Shown here: one piece after another, positions 20,909-32,700 of the stretch
Layout of the letters: each line of letters starts with the position of its first letter
Position numbering within the stretch: position 1 is the first letter of the stretch
DNA from: Henricia sp. BOLD:AAB3569
Lineage: Eukaryota > Echinodermata > Asteroidea > Spinulosida > Echinasteridae
Assembly: GCA_037783545.1 (NCBI GenBank)
Contig: JBBELK010000402.1
Location: 434,001-498,000 of the forward strand
Direction: 5' to 3'
Length of the DNA: 64,000 bases
Position numbers and translations under genes: made by a program
The notes under the pieces: generated by a model
What the model saw: the letters and a program-made list of their open reading frames with translations, nothing else
Told to the model about the DNA's origin: nothing
Database searches by the model: none

Positions 20909-22735
20909 AGGAAAGAACGACAAAAAGAGATAAAATAGGATTTGAAGCGTTGTTTAGTAGAGACTAACGGCTGATGCACGATGCGATATACACTGTACAC
21001 TAAGTGCTTTTCTCTGAGACACACAAAACCAATGGCGTGCTTAGGACTCAGTTTCGTGTGATGGTCAAAAAATAGAATTTTCGAAAATAGAAATAAGATG
21101 ATTCACACAAGTGTTCCTTTTAAATGTTTTTGTTTTTTCGTAATTGACTGACAGATATGATTTCAAGTTTCGGACAATTCAAATTTTGTCCCCAAATCGT
21201 GACATTTTTTTTCTGGGAGTTTTCTGGGAGTTTAATAATTTTTTCTGGGAGTTTAATAATTTTTCTTTAGTTTAATAATAGCTCCCAGAAAAAAAATGCA
21301 GTTTAATAATTGCTCCCAGAAAAATTTTTTTGGGGGGATTTTGTTTGTTTACCAACTTCATTAAACCTGTGTGGGACGAGCTGACCGCTGCATGCCAACA
21401 TGGCGCAGGAGCTCAGGGAGGCACTTCAGGCAGAGTGGCGCACCCTGCCTAAGTGGCTCTTATGAATGCTTTTGACGAATGTTCCCAAGGAATCCACAAG
21501 ATTTAATGAAATTATATAACTGACCTGCCGTAATGATGTTATTGCCCCGAGCATCTTGCTTGGTGGATCTGTGCACGACATAAATATTTTGTTAAAACAC
21601 TTTCGAAGACCATGATTGTGCCTCAAACATACTTCACTTTCTATGCGCTATATGCATCCTGGAAGCTTGTACAAATTATAAATACATGTAGTTAAGTTTT
21701 CAAAGGCATATAAAAAAAGTTAAGCAATTATAGTTTTGAAACTGCTGCAAATCTGTATGCATACTCTGATTTTAAGAATTTTCTTTTTTATCAATTTGTT
21801 TTCTCGATAAATGAAATTCTCTTCGGATTCTTCAAAATCTATGCAAATTCTGATCAGGATCGGAATATGGTGGACATTCAATAATAGTTAGATTAGTTGG
21901 TTAATAACTGTATAATAATACTCTTAGTTTTTCCTGGCTAGATATAAGCCATTCTGTATAATATCTTTTTTGGAGGTTCATGCTTGCCTGAACGGTCTCT
22001 TTGTTTCAAATTGAATGGGACCCTAAAATATAATTGTTATCACTTTGCTCACGTATATGGAAATTCACTTTAGCATAAAATTTAAAAAACGAGTAAAAAC
22101 ACCTTAAAAACAGGTTTCAGAGTTTGTTTTGACAACTGCAATTGACAGAAACACAGCTAAATAGAAGGGTTTTAATTGATAGAAATCCTATTTTGGGGAT
22201 ATTTATTCATTGTAGTTGTTATTTGAACCATCGGAGATGAACCGCCCAAAACATTGCACGGAGGCTCCAAGGGGAGACTCAGGAAGGCACTTTGTATAAT
22301 GCGTAAATAACACGGTTTGGCAGACACCATCCTTTCTCTAATGGAGGTCCCCTCCAGACACAGCTGTTTACTGGGCCCGCAGTATAGGATAATTGATAGC
22401 TGCTTCTACGCACGCTGGCAAAAGGGCCTTACTCAAAGAACGTATGTTTGTACACAAATCAAAGGGTCTAGGCTTGAGGCCAAGATTTCCCAGGGTGGAT
22501 CTGACCGGTAATAAGTGAACTCGACATTAAAGGCGACTACAGGGGCGCAGACTAGAGTAATCAATTGAGGATTGCATGAAGTTTTAGTAGAATTGGCCCA
22601 TAGGTGTTTTAGTAATTAAAATAATACAAAAATGTGCCTTCCGGAAGCTCCCCTTTGCGGCTCCGAGGGTTAAGAGAATAGAAAAGAAAGAAAGAAATTA
22701 ATCTGTTATTAAATAAAAGCAAGCTAACAAAACTA
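20909..22735 (+). other. Probable 3' UTR and downstream flank of LPP-like gene
   Basis: No coding frame is supported. AT-rich, with an inverted set of tttctgggagtttaataatt / aattgctcccagaaa at 21210-21330 and a first clear AATAAA at 22712-22717, which could end the transcript. A short coding-like fragment (QELREALQAEW) near 21400 resembles the C-terminal region of Tc1 transposases and is probably a relic. Confidence 0.35.
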
Positions 22736-22942
22736 CACAAAATGCAAACAAAATAATAACGTTCTCATTATAGTACTTGGTAAATTTCAGTAAACTCATT
22801 TCAAATGCTAATATATTTTTTGCTAAATGCTTATTCCTCGATAAAATTCTAATCTTCCTTTAAAAAAAAAAATTTAATTGCAGTACTTGAATTAATACAT
22901 TTCTTGCACACACTAGATTCATTAGATTAACCCCATTTATGC

Positions 22943-23017
22943 TTAAAGGCAGAGGCTGAAATACGCATTTCGTGGCACGAATTTGACGCGAGCGCATTAC
23001 TGACTGACTGCCTTTAA
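22943..23017. repeat. TTAA-flanked GC-rich MITE, internally deleted copy
   Basis: TTAA at both edges, ends aaggcagaggct and actgcctttaa, with cgtggcacgaatttgacgcg inside as in the 37567-37711 copy. Confidence 0.65.
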
Positions 23018-23389
23018 TTGTTAAAAAAGCTATAAAGTTTAAAATTATGTGCATTTCTACAAAAATTAATTGTATTACATTTCCTGTGCTATTAAAGGTA
23101 GCTTGATGTTTTAAGATAATTTTAGATTATAGATTAAATAGACTATTTTTTTCACGGTATATTACAGGAGGAAATTGCCCAACCAATTTGAGAAAAGTAG
23201 GCATTTTGTTAGATAATTGAAAGACCTAAACTGGAAGCTCAGTACCTTTATTATTTTAGTGCAGCAACTGTTCAATAATCATGCTAAAATATGCAATATT
23301 TATTAATTTGATAATAAAAAATACTTGTATCTCACTCGTAACTGAAAATTGTGTAACTGAAATGTATTAATCTGGGGAAAACCGGAGGA

Positions 23390-24240
23390 AGTATAGCACT
23401 GTGTTTCATTAGCTTAGCTGGTAGAGCATCTGGTCAGAGGTCTTGGAGAGAACCTATGGGAGTATACCACTGTGCTCCATAGCTCAGCTGGTTAGAGCAT
23501 CTGCCCGATGTGTAGGAGGTCTTGGGGGAAACTTGAGGGAGTATACCACTGTGACTCACAGCTTAGCTGATAGAGCTTCTGCCTGATGTGTCAAAAGTCT
23601 TGGGGAAATCTGAGGTAGTATACCACTGACTCATAGCTCAGCTGGTAGAGCATCTGCCCGGTGTGTCGGAGGTCTTGTGGGAACCTGAGGGAGTATACCA
23701 TTGTGCCTCATAGCTCAACTGGTAGAGCATCTGCTCGGTGTGTCAAAGGTCTTGGGGAAAACCTGAGGTGGTATACCACTGTGTCTCATAGCTCAGCTGG
23801 TAGAGCATCTGCCCAGTGTGTCAGAGGTCTTGGGGAAACCTGAGGTACTATACCACTGTGTCTCATAGCTCATCTGGTAGAGCAGCCTGGTGTTTCAGAG
23901 GTCTTGGGGGGAACCTGGGGGAGTATACCACTGTGCCTTATAGCTGAGCTGGTAGAGCATCCCGGTGTGTTGGAGGTCTTAGGGGAAACCTGAGGGAGTA
24001 TACCATAGTGCCTTATAGCTTTGCTGGTAGAGCATAAGCCTGGTGTGTCGGATGTCTTGGGGGAAACCTGAGGGAGTGTACCACTGTGCATCATAGCTCA
24101 GCTGGTAGAGCATCTGCCTGGTATGTCAGAGGTCTTAGGGGAAACCTGAGTGAGTAGAAGTATACCATTGTGCCTCAGCTAGGCCGGTATATCGATCGTC
24201 TTGGGTTCTAATCCCAATGACGACCACATTAACTTTTTTC
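23390..24240 (+). repeat. Tandem array of tRNA 5'-half units, array 2
   Basis: About ten units of roughly 80 bp. Each has a tRNA-like start with an A box (catagctcagctggtagagc), then atctgcccggtgtgtc, gaggtcttggggaaacctga and gagtataccactgtg. Only the last unit shows a B-box-like word (GGTTCTAATCC at 24204-24214). The units are therefore tRNA-derived but mostly lack the T-arm. Lies between LPP and the SLC45 gene. Confidence 0.8.
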
Positions 24241-24483
24241 TCTGTCACATAATTGGTTGAAATGCAAAGCTGGAAAACCGCACAGCTTAAAAATGTGGTG
24301 GTGAATTTTTTTGTTTTGTTTAGTGGAATTTAAGAAATACACATTTAAGCGAAGGTCGAGGTTCTCCCTCGAAATGATAAACATCCCGATGTATTTCACA
24401 TCCGCGTGTATTTTATCATTTGTCCGAAACGACCTTGGAAAAAGTTAATAATTCATCATATCCTGGTCTTTAGTTGCCGAAAA

Positions 24484-24525
24484 ATGGAGACCAGAAAAGG
24501 AATGCAGTCCCTCGGCAAATTAAAG
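24484..24525 (+). CDS. Possible first coding exon of the SLC45 gene
   Basis: ATG opens METRKGMQSLGKLK and runs to an AAG|GTACGT donor in phase 0. That is the phase required by the exon at 29739 and by the micro-exon at 28009-28023. An acceptor-like ctttag lies 10 bp upstream of the ATG. The link to SLC45 is inference from phase, position and strand only; the distance (5.2 kb) is typical for first introns here. Confidence 0.3.
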
Positions 24526-26160
24526 GTACGTTTTGGAAAACAAGGGTGAGATTCTTTTGGCCTTTTATTTACCAAAGAAAATATTTGTTCAAATTTATTT
24601 ATATTTGTTTAAAGGTAATTCTGTCCGAGATATGGCAATTTTGTACTATAAAAAGTAGATTGATAGTTCACAATTTATTTTTCAAAAATGTCGCGTTTGG
24701 GTGTAGTTATCTAGTAATTGGAATTTCACTGGTCATTTTATCTATAGTAGCATCGTCAGTTTCTGTCTCCTACACTACATTTGTCCCATTCGAACTTGGT
24801 TATGTGGTGCGCGGTAGTGGCAGCTTAAGTTACAGAATGTGCACGTCACAGTATGACCACCTTTTAAATTCAAGAAATGAAATGAATTTAAGGCAACACT
24901 TTCCAGGAATGCCAGGGAAAATACCCCTTTAAGTTAAGACGTTTTGCCTTGACCCTTTCTGAAACGAGATGAGGCATATGGGAATATGGCAAACGGCCCA
25001 AATCTCCACCCCCTCATTATACTTCAATACGCTGTTCCTGTTTTGTACGTGTTGATAACAAAAACAGCCTTTTACAAAATGCGGTCACGACAAGTTTAAA
25101 TTTATAGACCAGCCAAGCACACTTGTTGCTCGTCTTGGACCTTGTAGGGCTAGAGCCACAAAGGTCAGAGTATTGATTTGAACGAACGGGCCATTTTGAA
25201 GCAAATCTCATGCAGGCAGTGAATGTGGTGAACAGTGAACATATTCTTCTTGGACTTCTAACTTGTTCTGCTGAGCCGGACACGTGGTCTTTCTTAAAGC
25301 AGCGAAAATGAGGTAACATCCCATTGATCATTAGCTTGTGCATGGTTCAGGGTTATAGTGTACGTGTACAATCATGGACATCATGATATGGCAAATATCT
25401 TAGTAGTATTTGCCATACTGTACACTTCTTGGTAGTGCCCTTCTACGTCACCACATGTGCATAAAACAATGTACATGTACATTGTATATATTACCCCTTT
25501 CGAACACGTGCGAATATGCCATTTTGGGAGTCAAATAATGCTGAGTCATTGTGGAAGCAATGTGCGTGCGCGTTGTGTCTCTCTGGTGGGCGTAACGCGG
25601 TTTAGTTAACCAACGAGAGCCTCATAATAGCGCGTTACGCGCGCTATGGACACACACAACGCGCACGCACATTGCTTCCACAACGACACGGCATTGTTTA
25701 CTCCCAAAATGACGTCATTGGCATGAGCTCAATATGGTCATGTTAGTCACAAGCACAGATATCTATTATTGGTAATATATATCTGTGGTCACAAGCCATA
25801 TAAGGTATAGACGCTGTACTAGACAGCTGCCCTACTTTCCATACAGACACGTAGCGAAATATTTCGCCCATAGGTTTAAGCATGGAGGAAGGTTTAAGCA
25901 TTGGTCGGTCTTCTAAAACAAATCCACATTGAAATGGTTCAGTGGTTTTAGTGTGGAGCTGGGGTTTGTTTTGGCGATTATAACCAGAAACATGTTTCTC
26001 ACGATGACGTAATCACCAAATCAACTCTGATTAGTTTTGGTCATCAGCAATCAAGGTTGTTCATTGGTTATATTAATTGGTACACCATGTTGGTAGTTGA
26101 GGTCGCCAAAACAAGCCCCTGAATACTGCCCTCCTCTGACGCACAACACCTTAATTTATA
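24526..26160. other. No gene recognised
   Basis: Long shadow frames (152 codons from 24474, 108 codons on the minus strand at 25017-25343) show no domain or family resemblance. The only structure I see is the inverted repeat described at 25519-25712. Confidence 0.4.
25519..25712. repeat. Inverted-repeat element with CATTTTGGGAGT ends
   Basis: cattttgggagt / actcccaaaatg outside and ttgtggaagcaatgtgcgtg / cacgcacattgcttccacaa inside form a strong foldback. Confidence 0.75.
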
Positions 26161-26861
26161 TCCTATACCCAGCACGATATGTGGCAAAGGAACTTCCCCT
26201 ACTGCCACATCTCAACACACTCTTCCCTTTTGTTAACGCACCAACCCGCCCTCCCCCCTAAAAACTGAAAGGAATTCCTTTGAAATTCCTTGGATGTTTG
26301 AGACACAATGGAAGGGGGATATGTGGATAACTTACAACAGAGGGACTCTTCTCCTCTAACACTTCCTTTTAACACTTCCTTTTTCTTATTAACGAACTAA
26401 CACCTTATGATTACGTCACCCTATTGTTAGTTGCCTAGGCAATGGCTCTGCACTAAAAAATCACCGAACCGTTACCCTGTACTTTTGCAATGGCGTTTCA
26501 TCTGGCAGCCATGATGTTTGGAGCCAATTACCATGGCAACACGTCACACTTCGGCACTCCATATCCTCCCCATTCGAAAACCCGAAAATAGGTCCCTTTA
26601 AAATTCCTTGGATGTTTGAGTCACGATGGTGAAACAATGGAGGGGGAGATACCCTCTGTCACACATATGCAGCACGATATGTGGCAAACGAACTCCCCCT
26701 ACTATTGTTCCCCTATATTGTGTCTCAAACATGCAAGGAATTTCCAAGGAATTCCTTTCGGTTTTTAGGGGGGATTGGTGCGTTAACAAAAGGGAAGAGT
26801 GTGTTGAGGTATAGGGGCGTTAGCGGAGAGTCCCTCTGCCACATATCGTGCTGGGTATACT
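26161..26861. mobile_element. TIR element, TATACCCAGCACGATATGTG ends
   Basis: Left tatacccagcacgatatgtg and right cacatatcgtgctgggtata are perfect inverted repeats. The subterminal parts (aacacactcttcccttttgt; aaggaattcctttg) are also inverted. A further end (gtatacccagcacgatatgt) lies at 27019. About 0.7 kb, no transposase. Confidence 0.8.
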
Positions 26862-27099
26862 GTCACAGATCGTGCTTAGCATGCTGCATATGAGTGAGGT
26901 ATTCACTTCGGCTCTATTGTGCTTTCACAAAAGAACAATGCATTCACCTTCATCTGAAACTTTCCTGTTGCTTCTATATGCGCGTACGTTGCTCCATTGT
27001 TATTTCTCTCTCTCCGGTATACCCAGCACGATATGTGGCAAAGGGACTACCCGCCTCCTCCAACAAAAATCTCGATCCACTGGTGTTCAGCCCCAACCC

Positions 27100-28008
27100 C
27101 AGACCAATCACTCGAGCTTTAGGGGGACCCTAGCTCGCTCAAATTAATGCCTTGAGTTGGAGTTCCGATTTCTTGAAAATCGCCACCGCCAGCACCCGCA
27201 GGCCCAAACCAGCCTATACGCACATGTGCCGGTTATTTGCGGGAGCACGTGGCAAGAAACCTCCGAGCAGGTGCTGAGTATTTTGCCGGTCCTCGCACCG
27301 AGCCTGTTTCTGCTGGAAGGATAACGGGACCGAACCTTTCGAAAACGGTTATCGTGCTCAGTAGAAACACGCCGGCCAACGATTCATCCTCTGGTTGTCT
27401 AGTGACTTGATGAGCTACGCAACGTCCTATTGAATCGTTCAGTCTAACCATTTCCCTGAGCACCGGTTTTGCGGATACCATGCGTACAGTTCGCACAACT
27501 CGCGTTTGCACCGAATTGTGCACGAACCACTCATCACGACGCTGCAAACTTACTGAATGCATCTGTTATTACAAGCCCATCTTTAAAGTTGCCTCTGCCG
27601 CGATCGACCTTTACGAAATCTATGTCACTGCAGCAGTTGTGCAGTGAGTTTAGTTCATCCACAATAATAGATTATAATAGTTTAGATGCTAATTTTCAAG
27701 TTTTAGATGCACCTTTAATTCACACACTATTCTCGAGTCAAATAGAGTTCATCATTGTAATAATTAATTCCTTCCCAGAGTATACTTCTCAAGTTCTCAG
27801 TGTACCCACAACTGCACTGCTGTGTTTTGTGATTTTAGTGCTCACCCTACACGCGCTTGGCATATGTAGCCATTTCCCTTATCAATGCGTTCTTTGTTCT
27901 AAAAACCTCATGTACGACACGTTGCCGTCTGGCAATCACAGTTCTCAATACATGTAGTCTGAAGTATTTCGCCAATTCTCAACATTATTTTCCATCTGAA
28001 GGTTTCAG
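27100..28008. other. No gene recognised
   Basis: A 162-codon open frame (27469-27957) has no recognisable domain. The stretch gctcagtagaaacacgccgg near 27357 resembles cttcagtagaaacacgtcgg near 7332, so part of it is repetitive. Confidence 0.4.
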
Positions 28009-28023
28009 AAAGAGCCCAATTTG
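28009..28023 (+). CDS. Possible 15-nt micro-exon of the SLC45 gene
   Basis: AAAGAGCCCAATTTG is bounded by ggtttcag and gtaagt, both good splice signals, and codes KEPNL in phase 0. It would join in frame to VPEEDT at 29739. Position and phase only. Confidence 0.25.
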
Positions 28024-28740
28024 GTAAGTAATATTGTCTTCATATTTAAGTGGATTTATTTGAACTTGTACTAAGAAATAAGGAATTCTGAAGGAAGTTT
28101 GGATAACATGTAAAATGAGTTTAAAGAGCAGTTTATTTCTTCACTGACTGCATATGTATGTACATGTACTCTCACAATTTTTTGTGGTATTCTTGTGTTT
28201 TTCAGATTGCTATCTCAATGATGCAATGGTATGAACTCATGCAGTGATCTGTAATAGTTTGAACGTCAACTACTGTACCAATGTCATTGTGAATGTATCA
28301 ACAAGTTGGGATTGGAAATAAAGTTTTGTACTCCTTACGTTAAGAGTCCAGAGTCACCGAAACTCCTCCGGGCACGAGTGTGCCTTGAGGCAGCCACAAT
28401 CTATACGAGACGTGATCTATTGGTGTGCAAGCAAACTAAGTTAGATGCCTTAATTAATGGAGGACGATCGGCTGGTGTTGGGGATTTTGAAACCACACAG
28501 TTAATTTGGCGATCTACAGGTTTTCCACAAGGGGTTTAAGGTAGCGAGATTCTTCTGTCCATTTTGTTTTTATTCTTTTAACCATGGTCGGGCAGATCTC
28601 TACCATTTCTGCGATTTGGCTATGATAGTAACCTTTCCCTCACCTTTCCCTCACTTTTCCTGGTTGATGGACCTACATGTAATCATCATTTAAAGCTGTG
28701 TCCTTGACTAGTATGAAAGTATTAAAGTTTGCTTTGCTTT

Positions 28741-28924
28741 AAATCTTGCTTTCTAAAAAAAAATTGATATATTTCAGAACCCGAAGTTCCTCTCTGACGA
28801 GAAAATTCAGTACTACGTCCCTGTCTTCCTATGTTGACATTCCCGAGCCAAGAGGTCAAAGCCGGCGTGCCCGGAGCCTGTCTAACATGCATTATGTTTC
28901 CTACTTTACTTCCTCCATGCACTG
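28741..28924 (+). other. Ser/Arg-rich open stretch of unknown status
   Basis: After an acceptor-like atatttcag at 28777, one frame stays open to a TGA at 28922-28924 and reads TRSSSLTRKFSTTSLSSYVD and then further Ser/Arg residues. It looks more protein-like than its surroundings. I find no donor that joins it in frame to the SLC45 exon at 29739, so it may be an alternative or terminal exon or chance. Confidence 0.2.
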
Positions 28925-29089
28925 ATCGACCAATCGCTTTGGAATTGCTTTCAGTGCTTTCCTCCGGCTCCAAGTGGTTCTGTTTTTACAAAGTGATTCT
29001 CACAGCAATTCAATGTTTCGGGAAGAATCAAGGTCAGAAAACCAGTTTTGTTGGGTTTTCATCCCCATCCCGATGCATGGAATGAGCTA

Positions 29090-29300
29090 ACCTCAGACAG
29101 AGCCAAGTACAGGAGCTCATCAAGGAGGTACTCCAGGCAGGGTTGGGCATCCTGCCTCAGCGGCTCTATTACAGAGGCTGGTGCAGTCAGCCTTGCCACA
29201 AAGAGTTGTTCATACATGTTGCTGACCGACAAAATGTTGCAACTCTCAGCTTCCTCGATCTTTTGCGATCGACAGTCAAAAACACTTGAGAAATTATCAG
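29090..29300 (+). pseudogene. Possible Tc1/mariner transposase fragment
   Basis: The reading QELIKEVLQAG...ILPQRL resembles the block in Tc1 transposases that follows the third catalytic acid. It is too short and broken to be functional, and is similar in wording to the fragment at about 21400. Confidence 0.3.
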
Positions 29301-29738
29301 TCTCTTAGACCTGCCACTTTAGATTCCAACCCAAGGATGAAGCAGTTGACATAAAGTGCTTGGCTGAAGGGTGTACCATGGTCGGGTTACAACCCACAAC
29401 CTGTGTCCCCATCCAAATAGGTTGTGAAGCAATTCAAAATATTCAAAGCCTTAATTTGATGGGTTCTCGGCAGAATTAGAAGGGAATTAATTGACTGTAT
29501 GATCTGTTATTCCCAAAAATCACACACCTATGTACCTCAAATTGTTGAGACTTTAACATTCTTGATGTTATAAAATAACACTTGAAACGGGTTTTACTTA
29601 GTAGCATATCAGTTTGTTCACTTACACCCTTTACTAAGGGCCCACAAACTGTACTGCTCCCCTAATACTCCCATAAAGAAATAATACACATGTAACCAAA
29701 GAATGACATCGTGATCTCTTGGGTCTATTCTGCTACAG

Positions 29739-32700
29739 GTGCCAGAAGAAGACACTGTTTCCAACTCGGACCTTGCTTCCGACCTCCCAAAGCGGTCATT
29801 ATGGCAACTTGTCTTACTCAATGTCATTATCGTGGGAATTGAGTTTTGCTTCGCCGTGGAGACCGCGCTTGTGATCCCAATTCTACTCGAGATGGGCCTT
29901 CCGGAGTCCCTGTACAGCCTGACGTGGATTGTCAGCCCCACTTTGGGGTTCTTCCTAAATCCTGTCATTGGGTCATTAAGTGACCGCTGTTACTGTTCTT
30001 GGGGGAGGAGACGGCCTTTCATTCTCGCCATCTGTATTGGAATCATGTTGGGTTTGACTGTGTTCTTGAATGGAGAGTATTTTGGCCTACTTGCTGGGGA
30101 TTCTGCGAATAGTGAGTACAATATGTTATTTCAGGCAGTTTGTCAGCCTTTTTGAAGTCCGGTCAAAATAAAAGGGGATGCGATTTCATTTGAGTATATA
30201 CTTGAGTATATAAGGGAATTTAAGGTGGTGTCTGAAAAATATATACTTAGATCCTAAAGCCAGGTTGCAATGGATTAGTTGCATGCCAACAAGGTCAGGA
30301 TTCCTAAACTACTAATTTAAAGTGTGACATCAGTTACCAAGGCAATGGGTCTAAACTTCAAACATTTGCTGGTAATCTGCAAAGACCATTGCTAAAGCAC
30401 ATGGAAACAGTTCACTGGTTTTAGATTTTCAGATTTTTTTCTCACTTTGGTACTCTTCCAGGACTACTGTAATTCTTGAATTTTTTTGCACTGTTCTCCC
30501 ACAGAACACAAAGTTGGGCTGATTTTGACCATTGTTGGCGTCGTCATTCTTGATTTCTGCGCCGATTTGTGTAATGGGCCTTCAAAGGCCTACATCATTG
30601 ATGTCTGCAACTTGAAAGATGTAGAAAAGGCTCTTAACATCAGGGCTGTGCTGGGAGGTAAGTGATCGATTGAGTTCGGTCACATATTATAGTCTCACTT
30701 TGAGTTGTTGAAATCAGGGGTGAAAGTTGGTAGAGAGCTGGCAAATCAGAGGTCGTGGTTGGTAAGGTACATGTACTGGATGGTAGATGGAGCAGCTTTA
30801 GTTCATAGCCTGTGGGGCTGGTAGTCATCCCTGGTGTCCATGGCATGGAGTGACTTGGAGCATTGCTAATCCCCCTGGATGGGATGCCAGTCCAGTTGGG
30901 TTTCCCCAACAGGTCGTTGCATGATTTCCATGGCATGGAGTGACTTGGAGCATTGCTAATCCCCCTGGATGGGATGCCAGTCCAGTTGGGTTTCCCCAAC
31001 AGGTCGTTGCATGATTTCCATGGCATGGAGTAACTAGGAGCATTGCTACTCCCCCTGGATGAGATGCCAGTCCATCGCAAGTTTACCCCCAGCAGTTAGT
31101 TGGGTTTTCCCCCAGCAATTAGTTGGGTTTCCCCAACAAGTTGTGTAGTTTCCCCAACAAGTTGTTAGTTTCCATGGTATGGAGTGACTGGGAGCATTAC
31201 TACGTTCCTGGATGGAATGCCAGTCCATTGTAGGTTTACCCCCAGCAGGTTGATGAAAGCATTAAAGGAGATATGTTGTACGTACGCCGTGTCCAAGTTG
31301 GATTCGGGTGTTCCATCCGCGCTAAAACCCTTGCAATTTTTCATCAATATCTTTGAAGAATCCGAACCAGACTAAAAAGTGTTTAAAACCAGCCGGGCCT
31401 TTATTATCCGTTGATGATCACCCATGTGACATGCTTTCAACCATTGGAAATTGGTATAACTGTCTTGGGTATTTGTGAAACCGATTCTATATTTAAGCTC
31501 AGATGTAAAATATATGCATGTATTTCCACCAGGTTTGGGTTCCGGAGCTGGCTATGTATTCAACAGTATCGACTGGGAATCCAACATCCTGGGACGGGCT
31601 CTGGGCAGCCAAATGCGCGTTGTCTTTGTCTTCGCTTTCGCCATCTGCAGCCTATCCTTTACACTGACGCTAATTAGCGTAAAAGAAAAACCACTGGTTC
31701 CTGCAACAGATGACAGGCCATCGGAGACATTACAGTCTGGGAGTGGGTACCAGTCACTTGTGGGCGGGGTCCCAAAAGCAATTCCTCGGAGGGCGTTATC
31801 GTACCCAACATCTACACAGAGTGCATCAGCTGGGAATGCTTTGCCGAACGACGCACTTTTATCTAAAGATTCGCAGACGTTTTCAGGAGCAAATGCTGCG
31901 TTGCCAAGCAGCCAAACTTCGCAAGGGAATCAAGTTTGCATGAAGGAGGCGGAGTTTAAGGAAGAACCAATCACAGTGGGCCAGCTGCTGGTGTCGGTCG
32001 TCAGGATGCCACGAGAGCTCAGATGGTTGTGTTTGAACCATTTCCTGGGATGGGCTGGTCTGCTCGCCATTTTTTTGTTCTACACTGACTATGTTGCGGA
32101 GGTCGTCTATAAAGGTAGATTCTTTATTGCAAGTTACATGTACCTCAATTATTTATTCCTCAAAACCAACAGTGGTAAACCGCCACTTACAGGTATCAGT
32201 TATGCACAAATTGTAATTGTAAATTCAGGTTCAAAAACATGTATCAAAATAAATAAAATAGTTGTTACAAAATTATTGGATTGCGTGAGTTAGATATTAT
32301 AATATTGACCTTATATACAGGTGATCCCACAGCTCTCAAGGGTTCACCGAGTCGCCTCTTGTATGAAGATGGGGTCAAGATGGGGTCATGGGGTATGCTC
32401 ATTTTCTCAGCTTCAGTCGTCATTTCAGCAGGTAAAAAGAAATTCATAACAATATCTTTTTTTAACCAAATGTACTGAAATGCTTTATCCCATGTGTGTC
32501 AGGTAGTGGAGTCCATGGCATGTTTGGTCAAAATTTCTTTCCTGTAGCGGTAAACAGAGCATATTTGGGTTTTTTTTTAAACAAAGGCTTTCTCTTAATT
32601 TGTTCCTAAACTGCATATAGGATTTTCATTCCAAAATTGTTACCGTGTCGGGCCTTTTTACATTAAGAGGCCACTGAAGCCCCGACGCCTCAAGATATAC

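Noticed and set aside
23390..24240. CRISPR array or functional tRNA cluster
   Set aside because: The window is eukaryotic and there are no unique spacers; the units share an A box but lack T-arm and B box.
24474..24932. 152-codon plus-strand open frame as a gene
   Set aside because: Begins at a non-ATG, runs across a likely splice donor at 24526, and has no family resemblance. Only its first 14 codons from 24484 (in another frame) are kept as a candidate exon.
27469..27957. 162-codon plus-strand open frame
   Set aside because: No domain, no splice or polyadenylation context, partly repeat-related sequence.
31475..32293. 272-codon frame as an independent gene
   Set aside because: It is SLC45 exon 3 (31533-32114) read through into both introns.
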